Assembly: GCF_001882345.1 (NCBI RefSeq)
Contig: NZ_MINL01000001.1
Span: forward strand, 2,910,419-2,974,418
Origin: Halomonas sp. QHL1
Lineage (GTDB): Bacteria; Pseudomonadota; Gammaproteobacteria; Pseudomonadales; Halomonadaceae
Reading direction: 5' to 3'
DNA length: 64,000 bases
Part shown: piece after piece, positions 1 through 8,516 of the stretch
Numbering within the stretch: the stretch's first letter is position 1
How the letters are laid out: each line of letters opens with the position of its first letter
Translations under genes and position numbers: made by a program
Notes under the pieces: model-generated
The model's database searches: none
What the model was told of the DNA's origin: nothing
The model's input: the letters and a program-made list of their open reading frames with translations, nothing else

Positions 1-53
1 AGACGCACACACTTGAGCAAACGCTCGTCAGCATGATATGCATTAACAGTTAC

Positions 54-170
54 GCCTGACGACCATAGCACGCGTGAACCACCTGATCCCTTGCCGAACT
101 CAGCAGTGAAACCGCTTAGCGCCGATGGTAGTGTGGGGTCTCCCCATGCGAGAGTAGGTCATCGTCAGGC
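54..170 (+). rRNA. rrf: 5S ribosomal RNA
   Basis: The segment begins GCCTGACGACCATAGC and ends ATCGTCAGGC, the complementary ends that close the 5S terminal stem. Between them are typical gammaproteobacterial 5S signatures (CTGATCCCTTGCCGAACTCAG and the GTGTGGGGTCTCCCCATG stem; the first is split here only for reading). Length is about 117-119 nt, normal for 5S. It is the last gene of an rRNA operon whose 23S gene lies to the left of the window; bases 1-53 look like the 23S-5S spacer. A terminator follows directly. Ends may be off by one or two bases. Confidence 0.95.
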
Positions 171-185
171 ACCTATTCAACGAAG

Positions 186-211
186 AACCCAGCCACCCGG
201 CTGGGTTTTTT
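186..211 (+). terminator. Rho-independent terminator of the rRNA operon
   Basis: AACCCAGCC and GGCTGGGTT form a 9-bp stem around a short loop and are followed by a run of six T. It lies 15 nt after the 5S gene and 28 nt before the converging SDR gene, so it ends the rRNA transcript. Confidence 0.9.
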
Positions 212-239
212 GTGTGCGTGGAAGAAAAACACCTCACTC

Positions 240-980
240 TTACCAATCGATAGGTTGGCCATTCCAATCCCAAAAGGTACCGCTATCATCAGGCGTTCGC
301 TGGGCGATAACTGCCAGCAACTGCTCCGCTACAAATGTGGGCGTGAACAACTTCTCGTGAGGAACCCTTGCTTGAAAGGGTTTGGAGAGTGCCGTGTCGG
401 TGGTGCCTGGATGCAGGCAAAGCACGGTGGATTGCTTATTAAGTCGTTTAAGTTCTATGGATGCTGTCTTAAGCAGCATGTTATGCGCTGCTTTGCTGGC
501 ACGATAGCTGTACCAGCCTCCCAACTGATTATCCTCGATTGAGCCAACTCGCGCCGAAAGGCTGGAGATTACTGTCGGATGCGTCCCTTTGAAAGAGTCT
601 TGCAGTGCCGCTAGCAATAAAATCGGCGTAAAAGCATTGATGTTCATTGTTTGGGTTAGGTTTTCGACGCTAAGCTGATCGAGGCGCTTTTCAGGCAACA
701 GCTGTTGCGCCTTATCATGAAGGATGCCAATGGCATTGAAAAGGAAGTGAATGGGTCGGGCAGCTAGCTCTTTTTGAAGTGCCTTTCTACCTTGCTCTTG
801 AGAGACATCAAGCATTAAGTGAGTAAGGCGGGGATCGTCAATTCGTGGTGGTTGGCGGCTAACGGCAATAATGTGACCAACATGCGGAGTAGAGAGTAAC
901 TGCTTAATAATGGCAGTGCCTATTCCCCCCGATGCGCCGACAACCATCGCTGTATAATGGTGAGGCAGTAAATTGAACAT
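240..980 (-). CDS. Short-chain dehydrogenase/reductase (SDR), C-factor-like
   Basis: Classical SDR of about 246 residues. It has the nucleotide-binding glycine motif VGASGGIG near residue 13, an aspartate after the third strand (LMLDVSQ), an N-A-x-G-type segment (FNAIGILH) and the catalytic YRASK motif preceded by a serine pair (ISSLSAR). These predict an NAD(P)H-dependent oxidoreductase; the substrate cannot be read from sequence. The overall look resembles the myxobacterial C-signal (CsgA)-like SDR group. The ATG at 980 is preferred because AAAGG lies about 7 nt upstream, whereas the ATG at 1001 lacks a clear site. The gene stands alone between the rRNA operon (convergent) and flgN, so a flagellar role is not implied. 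Confidence 0.85.
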   Translation of the reverse strand: MFNLLPHHYTAMVVGASGGIGTAIIKQLLSTPHVGHIIAVSRQPPRIDDPRLTHLMLDVSQEQGRKALQKELAARPIHFLFNAIGILHDKAQQLLPEKRLDQLSVENLTQTMNINAFTPILLLAALQDSFKGTHPTVISSLSARVGSIEDNQLGGWYSYRASKAAHNMLLKTASIELKRLNKQSTVLCLHPGTTDTALSKPFQARVPHEKLFTPTFVAEQLLAVIAQRTPDDSGTFWDWNGQPIDW

Positions 981-1057
981 GATAAGCCTTTGAAATCCCA
1001 CTGATGAGGGCTTTCATTGAAACGTCATGCAGAGAGTTTGTCGAGAGATTAGATATA

Positions 1058-1507
1058 TTAGGCGGAGGCGTTGATTCTGCCCGGTTGGGCGCTATTACGG
1101 CCATCCGGTTTATAAAGCGTTTTTTCTGCAATTTGACGGATATAATCCAGCATTGCTTGGTTATGCTTCATGCGTACGGACAGCATCTGCCCCGTTAGCT
1201 CATTCATGCGCGAGGCTCGTTCGCTCTTTTCTAGCAAGCTTTCCCAAGCCGTATGACAGCCTGCATCGTGAGCAGCCGCTCTGGCGCCGTTAGCTCCTTG
1301 GGCATAGCCAAGACGCTCTTGTACATTGCGACGCAGGGTCTCGATACGCTCTAGCTCTGCCAATAGTGACTGCTTGTCTAGTGCAACTTGAGATAGTGCA
1401 TCACCGTCAATGTCACCTTGCGTCAATAAATTTTGCTCGCTGGACAACAACGAAATAAGAGAATCAAGGCGCTGTTGTTGATTGGTAAGCAAGGATGCAA
1501 GGCTCAT
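1058..1507 (-). CDS. flgN: Flagellar export chaperone FlgN
   Basis: A 149-residue, mostly helical, heptad-like protein of the FlgN family. FlgN binds the hook-filament junction proteins FlgK and FlgL in the cytoplasm and delivers them to the export gate. Family signs are the N-terminal helix with LLxxEQxLLxxGD-like spacing (LLSSEQNLLTQGD) and the C-terminal NELTGQMLSVRMKHNQAML segment, which matches the conserved N-x-x-x-G-x-x-I/L region. It follows flgM by 13 bp on the same strand, the common flgMN order, and should share the sigma28 promoter upstream of flgM. Its clients flgK and flgL are encoded about 10 kb away on the other strand. Confidence 0.88.
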   Translation of the reverse strand: MSLASLLTNQQQRLDSLISLLSSEQNLLTQGDIDGDALSQVALDKQSLLAELERIETLRRNVQERLGYAQGANGARAAAHDAGCHTAWESLLEKSERASRMNELTGQMLSVRMKHNQAMLDYIRQIAEKTLYKPDGRNSAQPGRINASA

Positions 1508-1520
1508 TTACAGGCTCCCC

Positions 1521-1787
1521 TTATAAATCTTTAAGATTGGCAATTAGGCCCTCGGCGATACGGTCCGCGTTCATTTCAAGGCGGCCCTCGCGAATGGCGT
1601 CGCGTATCTCTTCAACTTTTGCGCTATCGATATCTTGAGATTCATCGATGCTAGATTGGCTCAGTTGAGTAGATTCACGTGTTGTGCCACCCGGTGTAGC
1701 GGGTGTAACGCTGTTAGCTTTTTGCGTTTCGTCGCGCTGCTGAGCCTGGTTAGAGCGTAACAGCGGATTAATGTTATCAATATTCAC
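1521..1787 (-). CDS. flgM: Anti-sigma28 factor FlgM
   Basis: An 88-residue FlgM. The N-terminal MNIDNINPL is the usual start of the family, the middle is disordered and rich in S, T and Q, and the C-terminal half (VEEIRDAIREGRLEMNADRIAEGLI) carries the helices that grip FliA. That long stretch lies at roughly residues 58-83. FlgM holds sigma28 inactive until the hook is complete and is then exported through the flagellum. It is first in flgM-flgN and has a sigma28 promoter upstream (1850-1876), giving the expected feedback loop with fliA at 52 kb. Length is close to the enteric protein (97 residues). Confidence 0.92.
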   Translation of the reverse strand: MNIDNINPLLRSNQAQQRDETQKANSVTPATPGGTTRESTQLSQSSIDESQDIDSAKVEEIRDAIREGRLEMNADRIAEGLIANLKDL

Positions 1788-1849
1788 GTCGTCTGCCTCA
1801 TCGTCAGCGTCGATGCGCTTTGCGTTTAGTATAGCTTGTATAAAGATAA

Positions 1850-1876
1850 CTATCGGCAGTGCTGGGTATAACTTTA
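1850..1876 (-). promoter_or_regulatory. Sigma28 (FliA) promoter of flgMN
   Basis: Read on the minus strand, TAAAGTTA, 11 nt, GCCGATAG. This matches the enteric sigma28 consensus TAAAGTTT-N11-GCCGATAA at 14 of 16 positions with the exact spacer. It lies 62 bp upstream of the flgM start codon, just past the flgA stop. Confidence 0.9.
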
Positions 1877-1885
1877 GGCGTCACG

Positions 1886-2602
1886 CTAAAAATCCACTAC
1901 CAAAATACCTCGTTCAGCGACACGAGCAGTCAAGATTTCTCGTGAACCAAAACGGACTCTAACTTGCTCACCAAGAGCGCCATTTTCAAGCGCTTCGCCT
2001 TCACGAGAAACGCGAAAAGCTGAGCCTTGAGCTATGACAGTGACGCGCTGACCACGTTCAACTAAATGAGGCGCTTGTAAATAATGGGCTAAAAAGGCGC
2101 TGCCACTGCGAATGGGGCGCTGAGCTATTTTGCCCACGATATCTTCTTCGGCTGTCAGCGCTTGAGCTGACAGGTCACCAAGGTTGCCACCGCGTTCATT
2201 GAGCATGTTTGACGTTATCAGTGTGCCCCGCTCAATGTCTCTTGCTGCCACCACATAATTACCAATGACATCAATTTGGGCCTGCAAGTAGCGGACTTGT
2301 CGGCTGTCTTCACCGCAACGTACCCCAACGGACACACGGCCCAAGGGGGCTTGATTAGCATTGGGTAAAAAAGGTTCCGGCTGGATGCATTCCGGCAAAT
2401 GTGGGGACGGTGGCCGTAGATCAATCACCACTTCTTCGCCTAATGCTTGCGTCTCTTCGTACAGAAATTGATGCACTTGTTGGAGAAGATTGTCGTCATC
2501 AGCCTGAGCCTTGGTTAGAGCAGTCACGCATAGGATGGTCAAGAAGAGGACCACTTGCCAGTAGCGAAGCGTGCTTGGCTTAATAAAGCGCTGTCGTAGC
2601 AT
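1886..2602 (-). CDS. flgA: Flagellar P-ring assembly chaperone FlgA
   Basis: A 238-residue periplasmic protein. Residues 1-34 are a signal peptide with a basic start, a hydrophobic stretch (VVLFLTILCVTAL) and cleavage probably after KAQA. The C-terminal part is an SAF domain (from about residue 118: VVAARDIERGTLITSNML, ending VRVRFGSREILTARVAERG). FlgA helps FlgI fold and assemble the P ring around the rod. It is divergent from flgB across a shared 200-bp control region, the standard flgA/flgBCD arrangement. Length is near the family norm of about 220. Confidence 0.93.
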   Translation of the reverse strand: MLRQRFIKPSTLRYWQVVLFLTILCVTALTKAQADDDNLLQQVHQFLYEETQALGEEVVIDLRPPSPHLPECIQPEPFLPNANQAPLGRVSVGVRCGEDSRQVRYLQAQIDVIGNYVVAARDIERGTLITSNMLNERGGNLGDLSAQALTAEEDIVGKIAQRPIRSGSAFLAHYLQAPHLVERGQRVTVIAQGSAFRVSREGEALENGALGEQVRVRFGSREILTARVAERGILVVDF

Positions 2603-2805
2603 GAGGGGAGGCCACTTACTTGGGAGCGAAGGAAGGAGAGCAACGAGAAGGGTTCATCGCTCAGTCTAGCGAAAAGGCAGTAGCCGTATCACGCGAAATG
2701 CTGGCAGAAACGACAGCTGTTCCATGCTTTAGGCTGACAGCTCCAGACGTATTCTTCATCATCAACAAAATCCATTTTATTTTTTGCCTCAAAGCGAGGG
2801 TCGGC
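2603..2805. promoter_or_regulatory. flgA/flgB divergent control region
   Basis: A 203-bp gap between divergent flgA and flgB. It must hold the early flagellar promoters in both directions. A segment at 2702-2715 (TGGCAGAAACGACA) resembles the enterobacterial FlhDC half-site (AAYGGS-N2/3-AAATAGCG) only loosely. No sigma28 box and no well-spaced sigma54 box were found. The exact promoter is not resolved. Confidence 0.4.
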
Positions 2806-3240
2806 ATGATTGATCAACTGGAATCTGCCTTTAATTTTCATCAGCAAGCAGTCGGGTTACGTCAAGCGCGTCACGAGGTGTTAGCGGCTAATATCGCCAA
2901 TGCCGATACGCCTAACTATAAAGCGCGTGACATCGATTTTGCTAGTGAGCTGAAAAAAGCAGTAGACGGTACTCAGAATGCATCCAGTAATACCGGCGGT
3001 GGTCTGACGTTGGCGCGCACCACTGGTAGCCATATTGCTGGAGAAGGCCCCGCATGGCGTGGAGCGGGCAACGCCGATTTACTTTACCGCATTCCTGACC
3101 AACCTAGTTTGGATGGAAATACGGTTGATATGGATCGTGAGCGCACGCAATTTGCTGATAACGCTGTTCGTTATCAAGTCGGACTCACAATGCTCAACAG
3201 CCGTATTCAAGGGCTGAAAAATGCCATGCAGCCCGAATAA
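2806..3240 (+). CDS. flgB: Flagellar proximal rod protein FlgB
   Basis: A 144-residue rod protein. It has the N-terminal rod/hook family helix with the motif LAANIANADTPNYKARDIDF (residues about 27-46) and the C-terminal helix MLNSRIQGLKNAM. FlgB forms part of the proximal rod joining the MS ring to the distal rod. The start is set at ATG 2806 (GAGGG a few bases upstream); an open frame extends upstream to 2620, but the added residues do not resemble FlgB. First gene of flgBCDEFGHIJ, with flgC 31 bp downstream. Confidence 0.95.
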   Translation: MIDQLESAFNFHQQAVGLRQARHEVLAANIANADTPNYKARDIDFASELKKAVDGTQNASSNTGGGLTLARTTGSHIAGEGPAWRGAGNADLLYRIPDQPSLDGNTVDMDRERTQFADNAVRYQVGLTMLNSRIQGLKNAMQPE

Positions 3241-3271
3241 CCAGACCAAATTAGTGAGGAGTTAATAAACG

Positions 3272-3682
3272 ATGTCGATGTTCTCTACGTTTGATATTGC
3301 CGGTTCGGCAATGAGCGCCCAGTCCCAGCGGATGAACGTTACCGCTAGCAATATGGCCAATGCCGACAGCGTGGCCGGGCCTGATGGCGAAACCTATCGA
3401 GCGAAACAGGTCATGTTTGAGACTCAGGCACAAGGCAACCGCTATGGCGTTGGCGGTGTGCGTGTTACCGAGGTGGTGGAAGACGATTCGCCTCTGCGCA
3501 TGGAGTATATGCCCAGCCATCCGGCAGCTGATGAAGAGGGCTATGTAGCAAAGCCCAACGTTGAGCCAGTGCATGAAATGGTCAATATGATTTCTGCCTC
3601 GCGCTCTTATCAAGCCAACGTTGAAGTATTTAATACCAGTAAGCAGATGCTGATGCAGACGCTGTCGCTGGGTGAGGGATAA
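3272..3682 (+). CDS. flgC: Flagellar proximal rod protein FlgC
   Basis: A 136-residue rod protein with the N-terminal FDIAGSAMSAQSQRMNVTA helix, an ASNMANADS motif, and the C-terminal rod-family signature NVEPVHEMVNMISASRSYQA (about residues 95-114). It builds the proximal rod with FlgB and FlgF in the periplasm after export by the flagellar secretion system. Length equals that of enteric FlgC (134). It lies between flgB and flgD with only 3 bp to flgD, so it is surely in the same transcript. Confidence 0.95.
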   Translation: MSMFSTFDIAGSAMSAQSQRMNVTASNMANADSVAGPDGETYRAKQVMFETQAQGNRYGVGGVRVTEVVEDDSPLRMEYMPSHPAADEEGYVAKPNVEPVHEMVNMISASRSYQANVEVFNTSKQMLMQTLSLGEG

Positions 3683-3685
3683 GCC

Positions 3686-4375
3686 ATGAATGTCGATACG
3701 AGTGTATTGAATAGCGTAAATGGCAGCGGCGCTAATGGTCTCTCTGCCCGTCAATCCGATGAGCTGCGTGAAAGCTTTATGACGCTGCTTATCACCCAGC
3801 TACAGAATCAAGACCCGCTTAAGCCGATGGAAAATTCGGAGATGACCTCGCAGTTAGCGCAAATTAATACGGTCAGCGGCATTGAAGAGCTGAATAGCAC
3901 GCTAGAAGGCATCACCAGCCAAATGGATGCCAATCAGGCGCTGCAAGCAAGCGGCCTAATCGGCAAAGGTGTCATGGTACCTGGCAAGGATGTTTTATTA
4001 GAAAAGGATGACGACGGGAATTCTTACACCACACCCTTTGGTATAGAGCTGGCCAAACCGGTGGCGAATGTAAAAGCGACCATAGTGGGACAAGGTGGCC
4101 AAGTCATTGCACGGCTTGATCTGAAGTCGTTGGATGCAGGTGTCCATTCTTTCGAGTGGGACGGGCTCAATGAGCAGAAAGAGGCGGTTGCCAGCGGACG
4201 ATATTCGGTGCAGTTAGAGGCAACCGATGCTCAAGGTGAAAAAATTGAATCTACGGCCTTACAGTACGCAGTGGTCAACCGGGTAACGCCTAATGATGGC
4301 AGTGGCAACGTTCGGCTCGATCTAGGCGCTATTTACGGCCAGATCAGTCTGAATGACGTTAAGCAAATTCTTTAA
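3686..4375 (+). CDS. flgD: Flagellar hook assembly scaffold FlgD
   Basis: A 229-residue hook-cap protein. The N-terminal region carries the conserved FMTLLITQLQNQDPLKPMEN (about residues 31-50) and the Q-L-A-Q-I-NTVSGIEELN segment; the C-terminal half is the FlgD immunoglobulin-like/Tudor region (DGLNEQKEAVASGRYSV). FlgD caps the growing hook and is discarded when hook growth stops. A typical ATG 3 bp after flgC. Followed by flgE after a 52-bp AT-rich gap that has no obvious hairpin. Confidence 0.95.
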   Translation: MNVDTSVLNSVNGSGANGLSARQSDELRESFMTLLITQLQNQDPLKPMENSEMTSQLAQINTVSGIEELNSTLEGITSQMDANQALQASGLIGKGVMVPGKDVLLEKDDDGNSYTTPFGIELAKPVANVKATIVGQGGQVIARLDLKSLDAGVHSFEWDGLNEQKEAVASGRYSVQLEATDAQGEKIESTALQYAVVNRVTPNDGSGNVRLDLGAIYGQISLNDVKQIL

Positions 4376-4427
4376 CTATTAATTAATCCAAGTATTTGAT
4401 TAAACACAGCTTTCTTAGGGGAACATT

Positions 4428-6146
4428 ATGAGTTTTTCACAAGCACTCAGTGGCCTAAACGCTCAGCAACAAAAACTAGGTGCCGTTGGTAACAACATCG
4501 CCAACTCGCAAACGGTCGGTTTTAAGAGTTCAAACGTACAATTTGCCGATGTATACGCCCAGTCCCGTGTAGGGCTTGGGGTTCGCACCTCGACCGTGCA
4601 GCAGAACTTTGGACAAGGCAATATTGAGTCCACAAACCGCAATTTAGACTTAGCCATTGCCGGGGAAGGCTTCTTCCGCTTTCAGCAGCCCAATGGCGAA
4701 GTAGGCTATTCACGTAATGGACAGCTGACCATGACGGCTGATGGACGCTTAGTGAACGCCCAGGGAGCCCAGATTATGGGTTACTCAGCTGATGCAAATG
4801 GCAATGTGCAAGCGGGTGGCCAGGTAGCAGGGCTAACAGTTGACTCAGATGCACTGCCTGCTCGAGCAACAACCGCTGTCGAAAATGTACTGAATTTGGA
4901 TTCTCGTGAACAAGTAGGCGAAGATCTCGACACGGTTGAAGTTAATGGACAAGAAATCGATTTCCACTTCTCGACGAATTTTACTGTCTATGACTCATTA
5001 GGTAATCCATTTAATAATACGGTTTACTATGAAAAAGTTGGCAGCCCGGATGGCACTAATCAAAATGTTTGGGAGGCAAAAGTTGTAGCTGGGAATGAGT
5101 ACAATCCAGAGAATAATTTCTTAGTTGAGTTTAGTGAAAATGGTACGCTAAATTCAGTCCGTGAAATAACTGCTCAATACCTGACGGCGCAAGACAACCT
5201 TAATATCGAACAGTCAGATTTTAATGCTTCCCAAACCGCATTAAGTAGTCAAATTGGCCAAATTCGTGAGCAATTTGACGCAGCTAAAGCTTATTTAGAC
5301 GGTTTAGTTTCCTCAGGCGACGTAGATGATAGTATTGCTCTAATATCAGACTTGAAGGTTGCAATCGGAAATGTTGAGTCAGTTTTAGTTGCAGCAGAGT
5401 CAGCAGTAACCAATGGAAGCGAAGTTCCTGATTTGTCAGCTAGTTTAACGGGTCTGACTGATGCAAGTGATGCTGCTGATGCTGTTCCAAACTTTGAAAG
5501 AACAGTATTTGATGGCAGCTTGACTGATGCTGCAGGCGATCCTGCAGGTCCTGCAATTGATTTGTTGGCTAATATTGATGGCTATAATGACAGTGCTGAA
5601 GATGTGGAGCAGGCTGAAGCCGCGTTATTAGCGGCATACAATGCACTGCCCGCGCAAGATAGTCAGACTGAAATCTCATTAGCTATTAATAGCGGCGCGG
5701 CTTCACCTCTTACCTATAGCTATGACCTTGCTGGTACAACACAGTTTGGTAATGGTTCAACCGCCACCGATTCAGATCAAGATGGTTATACTTCCGGTGC
5801 TTTGGTAGGAATCACTATCGAAGATGATGGCACCGTTATGCGTAACTACTCTAATGAGCAGTCGTTAGCTGCGGGCCAGATAGCACTGGTGAGCTTTCGT
5901 AACCCTGAAGGTCTAAAGCCTGATGGCGATAACCTGTGGACCGCTACTGCTGCTTCCGGCCAAGAGTTGGTCGGGGTGGCGGGTACTGGTTTGCGCGGCT
6001 TAATTGAGGCGAGTGCGGTTGAAACCTCCAATGTCGATATGGCGCGCGAGCTGGTGGACATGATTGTTGCACAGCGTGCGTATCAGGCTAACTCGCAGAC
6101 TATCAGTACCCAGGACGAGCTCCTGCAGACCATTATTAACCTTTAA
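4428..6146 (+). CDS. flgE: Flagellar hook protein FlgE with large central insertion
   Basis: The hook subunit, 572 residues against about 400 in enteric bacteria. The N-terminal part (SGLNAQQQKLGAVGNNIANS) and C-terminal part (MARELVDMIVAQRAYQANS) are canonical. The FlgE D1/D2 signatures NLDLAIAGEGFF (72-83) and TTQFGNGS (437-444) are present. The extra length is one block, residues about 245-412 (5160-5663), between SENGTLNS and SGAASPLTYSY. It is rich in Ala, Asp, Ser and Gln, looks helical (LSSQIGQIREQFDAAKAYL) and has visibly lower GC than its flanks. The insertion sits in the outer hook domain, so it should be surface exposed. Function otherwise ordinary: the universal joint between rod and filament. 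Confidence 0.95.
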   Translation: MSFSQALSGLNAQQQKLGAVGNNIANSQTVGFKSSNVQFADVYAQSRVGLGVRTSTVQQNFGQGNIESTNRNLDLAIAGEGFFRFQQPNGEVGYSRNGQLTMTADGRLVNAQGAQIMGYSADANGNVQAGGQVAGLTVDSDALPARATTAVENVLNLDSREQVGEDLDTVEVNGQEIDFHFSTNFTVYDSLGNPFNNTVYYEKVGSPDGTNQNVWEAKVVAGNEYNPENNFLVEFSENGTLNSVREITAQYLTAQDNLNIEQSDFNASQTALSSQIGQIREQFDAAKAYLDGLVSSGDVDDSIALISDLKVAIGNVESVLVAAESAVTNGSEVPDLSASLTGLTDASDAADAVPNFERTVFDGSLTDAAGDPAGPAIDLLANIDGYNDSAEDVEQAEAALLAAYNALPAQDSQTEISLAINSGAASPLTYSYDLAGTTQFGNGSTATDSDQDGYTSGALVGITIEDDGTVMRNYSNEQSLAAGQIALVSFRNPEGLKPDGDNLWTATAASGQELVGVAGTGLRGLIEASAVETSNVDMARELVDMIVAQRAYQANSQTISTQDELLQTIINL

Positions 6147-6177
6147 TGATCGGTCATTTGGGTAAGGAGTAAGTACC

Positions 6178-6936
6178 GTGGATCGAATGCTCTATACCGC
6201 CATGAGTGGTGCCAAAAACAGTATGGACCAGCAATCGGTGGTGAGTAATAACCTATCGAATGTGGGCACCACCGGTTTTCGTGCACAGCTACAGGCGGCT
6301 CGCTCCGTTCCCGTGCAGGGCGATGCGTTACTGGCAACGCGCACCTCAGCGGTGACGACGACGCCCGGCAGCGATTTTTCCCAGGGCCCCGTTGAATATA
6401 CGGGGCGCACCCTTGATGTCGCGATGCAAGACGACGCATGGATGGCGGTGCAAGCGGATGACGGTACCGAAACCTATACACGGCGTGGCGATCTGCAGAT
6501 CGATAGCGATGGCGTTCTGCTCAACGTTGGGCGTCCAGTGATGGGCGAAGGTGGCCCTATTGCGGTACCTCAGGGCGCACAGGTCTCCATCGGTGCCGAC
6601 GGGACAATTAGCGCCATTCCCGAAGGCGTTGGGCCAGAAGCATTGGTTGAGGTTGGCCGTATTAAATTAGTGACGCCTGAAGAGGGAGCGCTAACGCGCG
6701 GTGAGGACGGCCTATTTCGTGCGCCACCGAACGATGAAGGTGAGCCCGGTGCTTTGCCCGTTGATCAGAATGCCAAGTTAGTTAGCGGCGCGCTTGAGGG
6801 CAGCAACGTTAGCGCCGTTGATGCCATGGTCTCGATGATCGATGTTGCGCGTCGATACGATATGCAGATGAAAGTGCTAAGTACCGCTGACGAAAATGCC
6901 CAGCGCGCCAACGGCATTCTATCTATTCAAGGTTGA
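6178..6936 (+). CDS. flgF: Flagellar proximal rod protein FlgF
   Basis: A 252-residue rod protein. It has the N-terminal motif LYTAMSGAKNSMDQQSVVSN followed by NLSNVGTTGFRAQ, the internal GRTLDVAMQDDAWMAV hook-family motif, and the C-terminal EGSNVSAVDAMVSMIDVARR. The gene begins with GTG at 6178, supported by AAGGAG 9 nt upstream; no ATG fits. It lies 31 bp after flgE and 50 bp before flgG. Length matches enteric FlgF (251). Confidence 0.95.
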   Translation: MDRMLYTAMSGAKNSMDQQSVVSNNLSNVGTTGFRAQLQAARSVPVQGDALLATRTSAVTTTPGSDFSQGPVEYTGRTLDVAMQDDAWMAVQADDGTETYTRRGDLQIDSDGVLLNVGRPVMGEGGPIAVPQGAQVSIGADGTISAIPEGVGPEALVEVGRIKLVTPEEGALTRGEDGLFRAPPNDEGEPGALPVDQNAKLVSGALEGSNVSAVDAMVSMIDVARRYDMQMKVLSTADENAQRANGILSIQG

Positions 6937-6986
6937 TGTTGGCCATTTAAAGCTGATGTGAGTCAGTCGGTCAAGGGAGCATAATT

Positions 6987-7769
6987 ATGATTAAGTCGTT
7001 GTGGACAGCTAAAACAGGCTTGGAATCTCAGCAAACCAAGCTGGACGTTATTTCAAATAACCTGGCCAACGTGAGTACCAATGGCTTCAAACGCTCACGC
7101 CCGGTGTTTGAAGACCTGTTATACCAAAACATGCGTCAGCCAGGGGCCCAGAACAATATTCAGGATCGCCTGCCATCCGGTATGCAGGTGGGTACCGGGG
7201 TGCGCGCCGTGGCTACTGAGCGCCTGCATACACAAGGTGGGTTAGAGCAGACTGAAAACTCACGCGATCTTGCGATCAATGGCGAAGGTTTTTTTCAGGT
7301 ACTGATGCCAGACGGTACAACGGGTTATACCCGAGACGGTAGTTTTCAGTTAAATGAAAATGGCCAAATGGTAACCGCCAACGGCTATCCCGTTGAGCCT
7401 GCCATTTTTCTACCCGAAAATGCGCTGTCTGTGAATGTGGGTGAAGATGGCACGGTGAGCGTTCGCCAGCCAGGCGTTGCACAGGATAATGAGGTGGGGC
7501 AAATCACCGTCAGCACCTTTATTAATCCAGCTGGTCTTCAGAGTATTGGTGGCAACCTCTACCTGGAAACGGGAGCCTCCGGGGCACCCAATGAGAATAT
7601 GCCGGGTATGAATGGCGCGGGTCGCCTGTTCCAGGGCTATGTGGAAACGTCGAACGTCAATGTGGTTGAAGAAATGGTCAATATGATTCAGACCCAGCGC
7701 GCCTATGAAATTAATAGCAAAGCGGTGTCCACCAGCGATGAAATGTTGGCACGTTTGAGCCAGCTGTAA
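6987..7769 (+). CDS. flgG: Flagellar distal rod protein FlgG
   Basis: A 260-residue distal rod protein, the same length as enteric FlgG. The start [20 protein letters not shown] and [20 protein letters not shown] are near invariant in FlgG; the latter includes the rod-length-controlling region just after the N-terminal helix. The C-terminal [20 protein letters not shown] is typical of rod/hook proteins. FlgG forms the drive shaft crossing the peptidoglycan and L ring. RBS AAGGGAGC precedes ATG 6987. Confidence 0.96.
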   Translation: MIKSLWTAKTGLESQQTKLDVISNNLANVSTNGFKRSRPVFEDLLYQNMRQPGAQNNIQDRLPSGMQVGTGVRAVATERLHTQGGLEQTENSRDLAINGEGFFQVLMPDGTTGYTRDGSFQLNENGQMVTANGYPVEPAIFLPENALSVNVGEDGTVSVRQPGVAQDNEVGQITVSTFINPAGLQSIGGNLYLETGASGAPNENMPGMNGAGRLFQGYVETSNVNVVEEMVNMIQTQRAYEINSKAVSTSDEMLARLSQL

Positions 7770-7807
7770 CGGTTGTTACTCATCGGGCTTATCTTATAGG
7801 TTGCGTT

Positions 7808-8497
7808 ATGCTGGAGTTGCACCACATGTCACGTCGTATTGCGCTAGCGGGGCTGGTGCTTTTAATGCTAGTTGTTGCCGGGTGCGCTCAGATTCCAAGA
7901 GCCTCTGTCGTAGGCGAACAAGAGCAGATCAGTATTGTTGATCGCCCACCCCCCATCCCCAATGGCTCTATTTATCAGGCCAGGCAAGGCTATCAGCCGC
8001 TCTTTGAAGATCGCCGACCGCGTTCGATTGGCGATATTTTGACGATTTTGCTGGATGAAGAAGTTAGCGCGAGCAAAAACTCGCAGTCCAATGCAGGGCG
8101 TAGCGGTAGCGCCGGCCTTAACCTTGCCCAGCTCCCGGATGCACTCGAAACACTTGCAGAATATGGTTTCGACGTTTCTGGGGAAAACGATTTTACGGGC
8201 AGCGGTGGGTCACAGGCCAATAACTCCTTTACCGGCACCATCACGGTATCGGTATTAGAGGTAATGAATAACGGTAATTTACGTGTGCGTGGCGAGAAAC
8301 AAATTGCCATCAATCAGGGCACGGAGTTTATTCGTTTTTCCGGCGTCGTTAATCCGCGCACGATCACCGCCCAAAATACCGTGCCTTCCACCCAGGTGGC
8401 GGACGCGCGAATTGAGTATGTGGGTGACGGTTATATTAACGAAGCGCAGCACATGGGTTGGCTACAACGTTTCTTCTTAAACGTCTCGCCATTCTAG
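7808..8497 (+). CDS. flgH: Flagellar L-ring lipoprotein FlgH
   Basis: A 229-residue outer-membrane lipoprotein. A short basic N-terminus and hydrophobic stretch end in the lipobox VVAGC, so Cys26 should be lipidated. Family motifs are [24 protein letters not shown]-like [13 protein letters not shown], and the C-terminal [19 protein letters not shown] region. FlgH multimers form the L ring bushing in the outer membrane. ATG 7826 (GGAG upstream) is an alternative start giving a shorter signal peptide; 7808 is kept because it adds only six residues. Confidence 0.95.
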   Translation: MLELHHMSRRIALAGLVLLMLVVAGCAQIPRASVVGEQEQISIVDRPPPIPNGSIYQARQGYQPLFEDRRPRSIGDILTILLDEEVSASKNSQSNAGRSGSAGLNLAQLPDALETLAEYGFDVSGENDFTGSGGSQANNSFTGTITVSVLEVMNNGNLRVRGEKQIAINQGTEFIRFSGVVNPRTITAQNTVPSTQVADARIEYVGDGYINEAQHMGWLQRFFLNVSPF

Positions 8498-8516
8498 CCC
8501 CTATTTGGAGCTATCA

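Noticed and set aside
2702..2717. TGGCAG...GC resembling a sigma54 promoter upstream of flgB
   Set aside because: The GG to GC distance is 11 rather than 10 and the -12 element is poor; with flhDC and fliA present, a sigma54 cascade is not expected.
2620..2805. N-terminal extension of flgB to an upstream start
   Set aside because: The 62 extra residues do not resemble FlgB and the ATG at 2806 has a good ribosome site.
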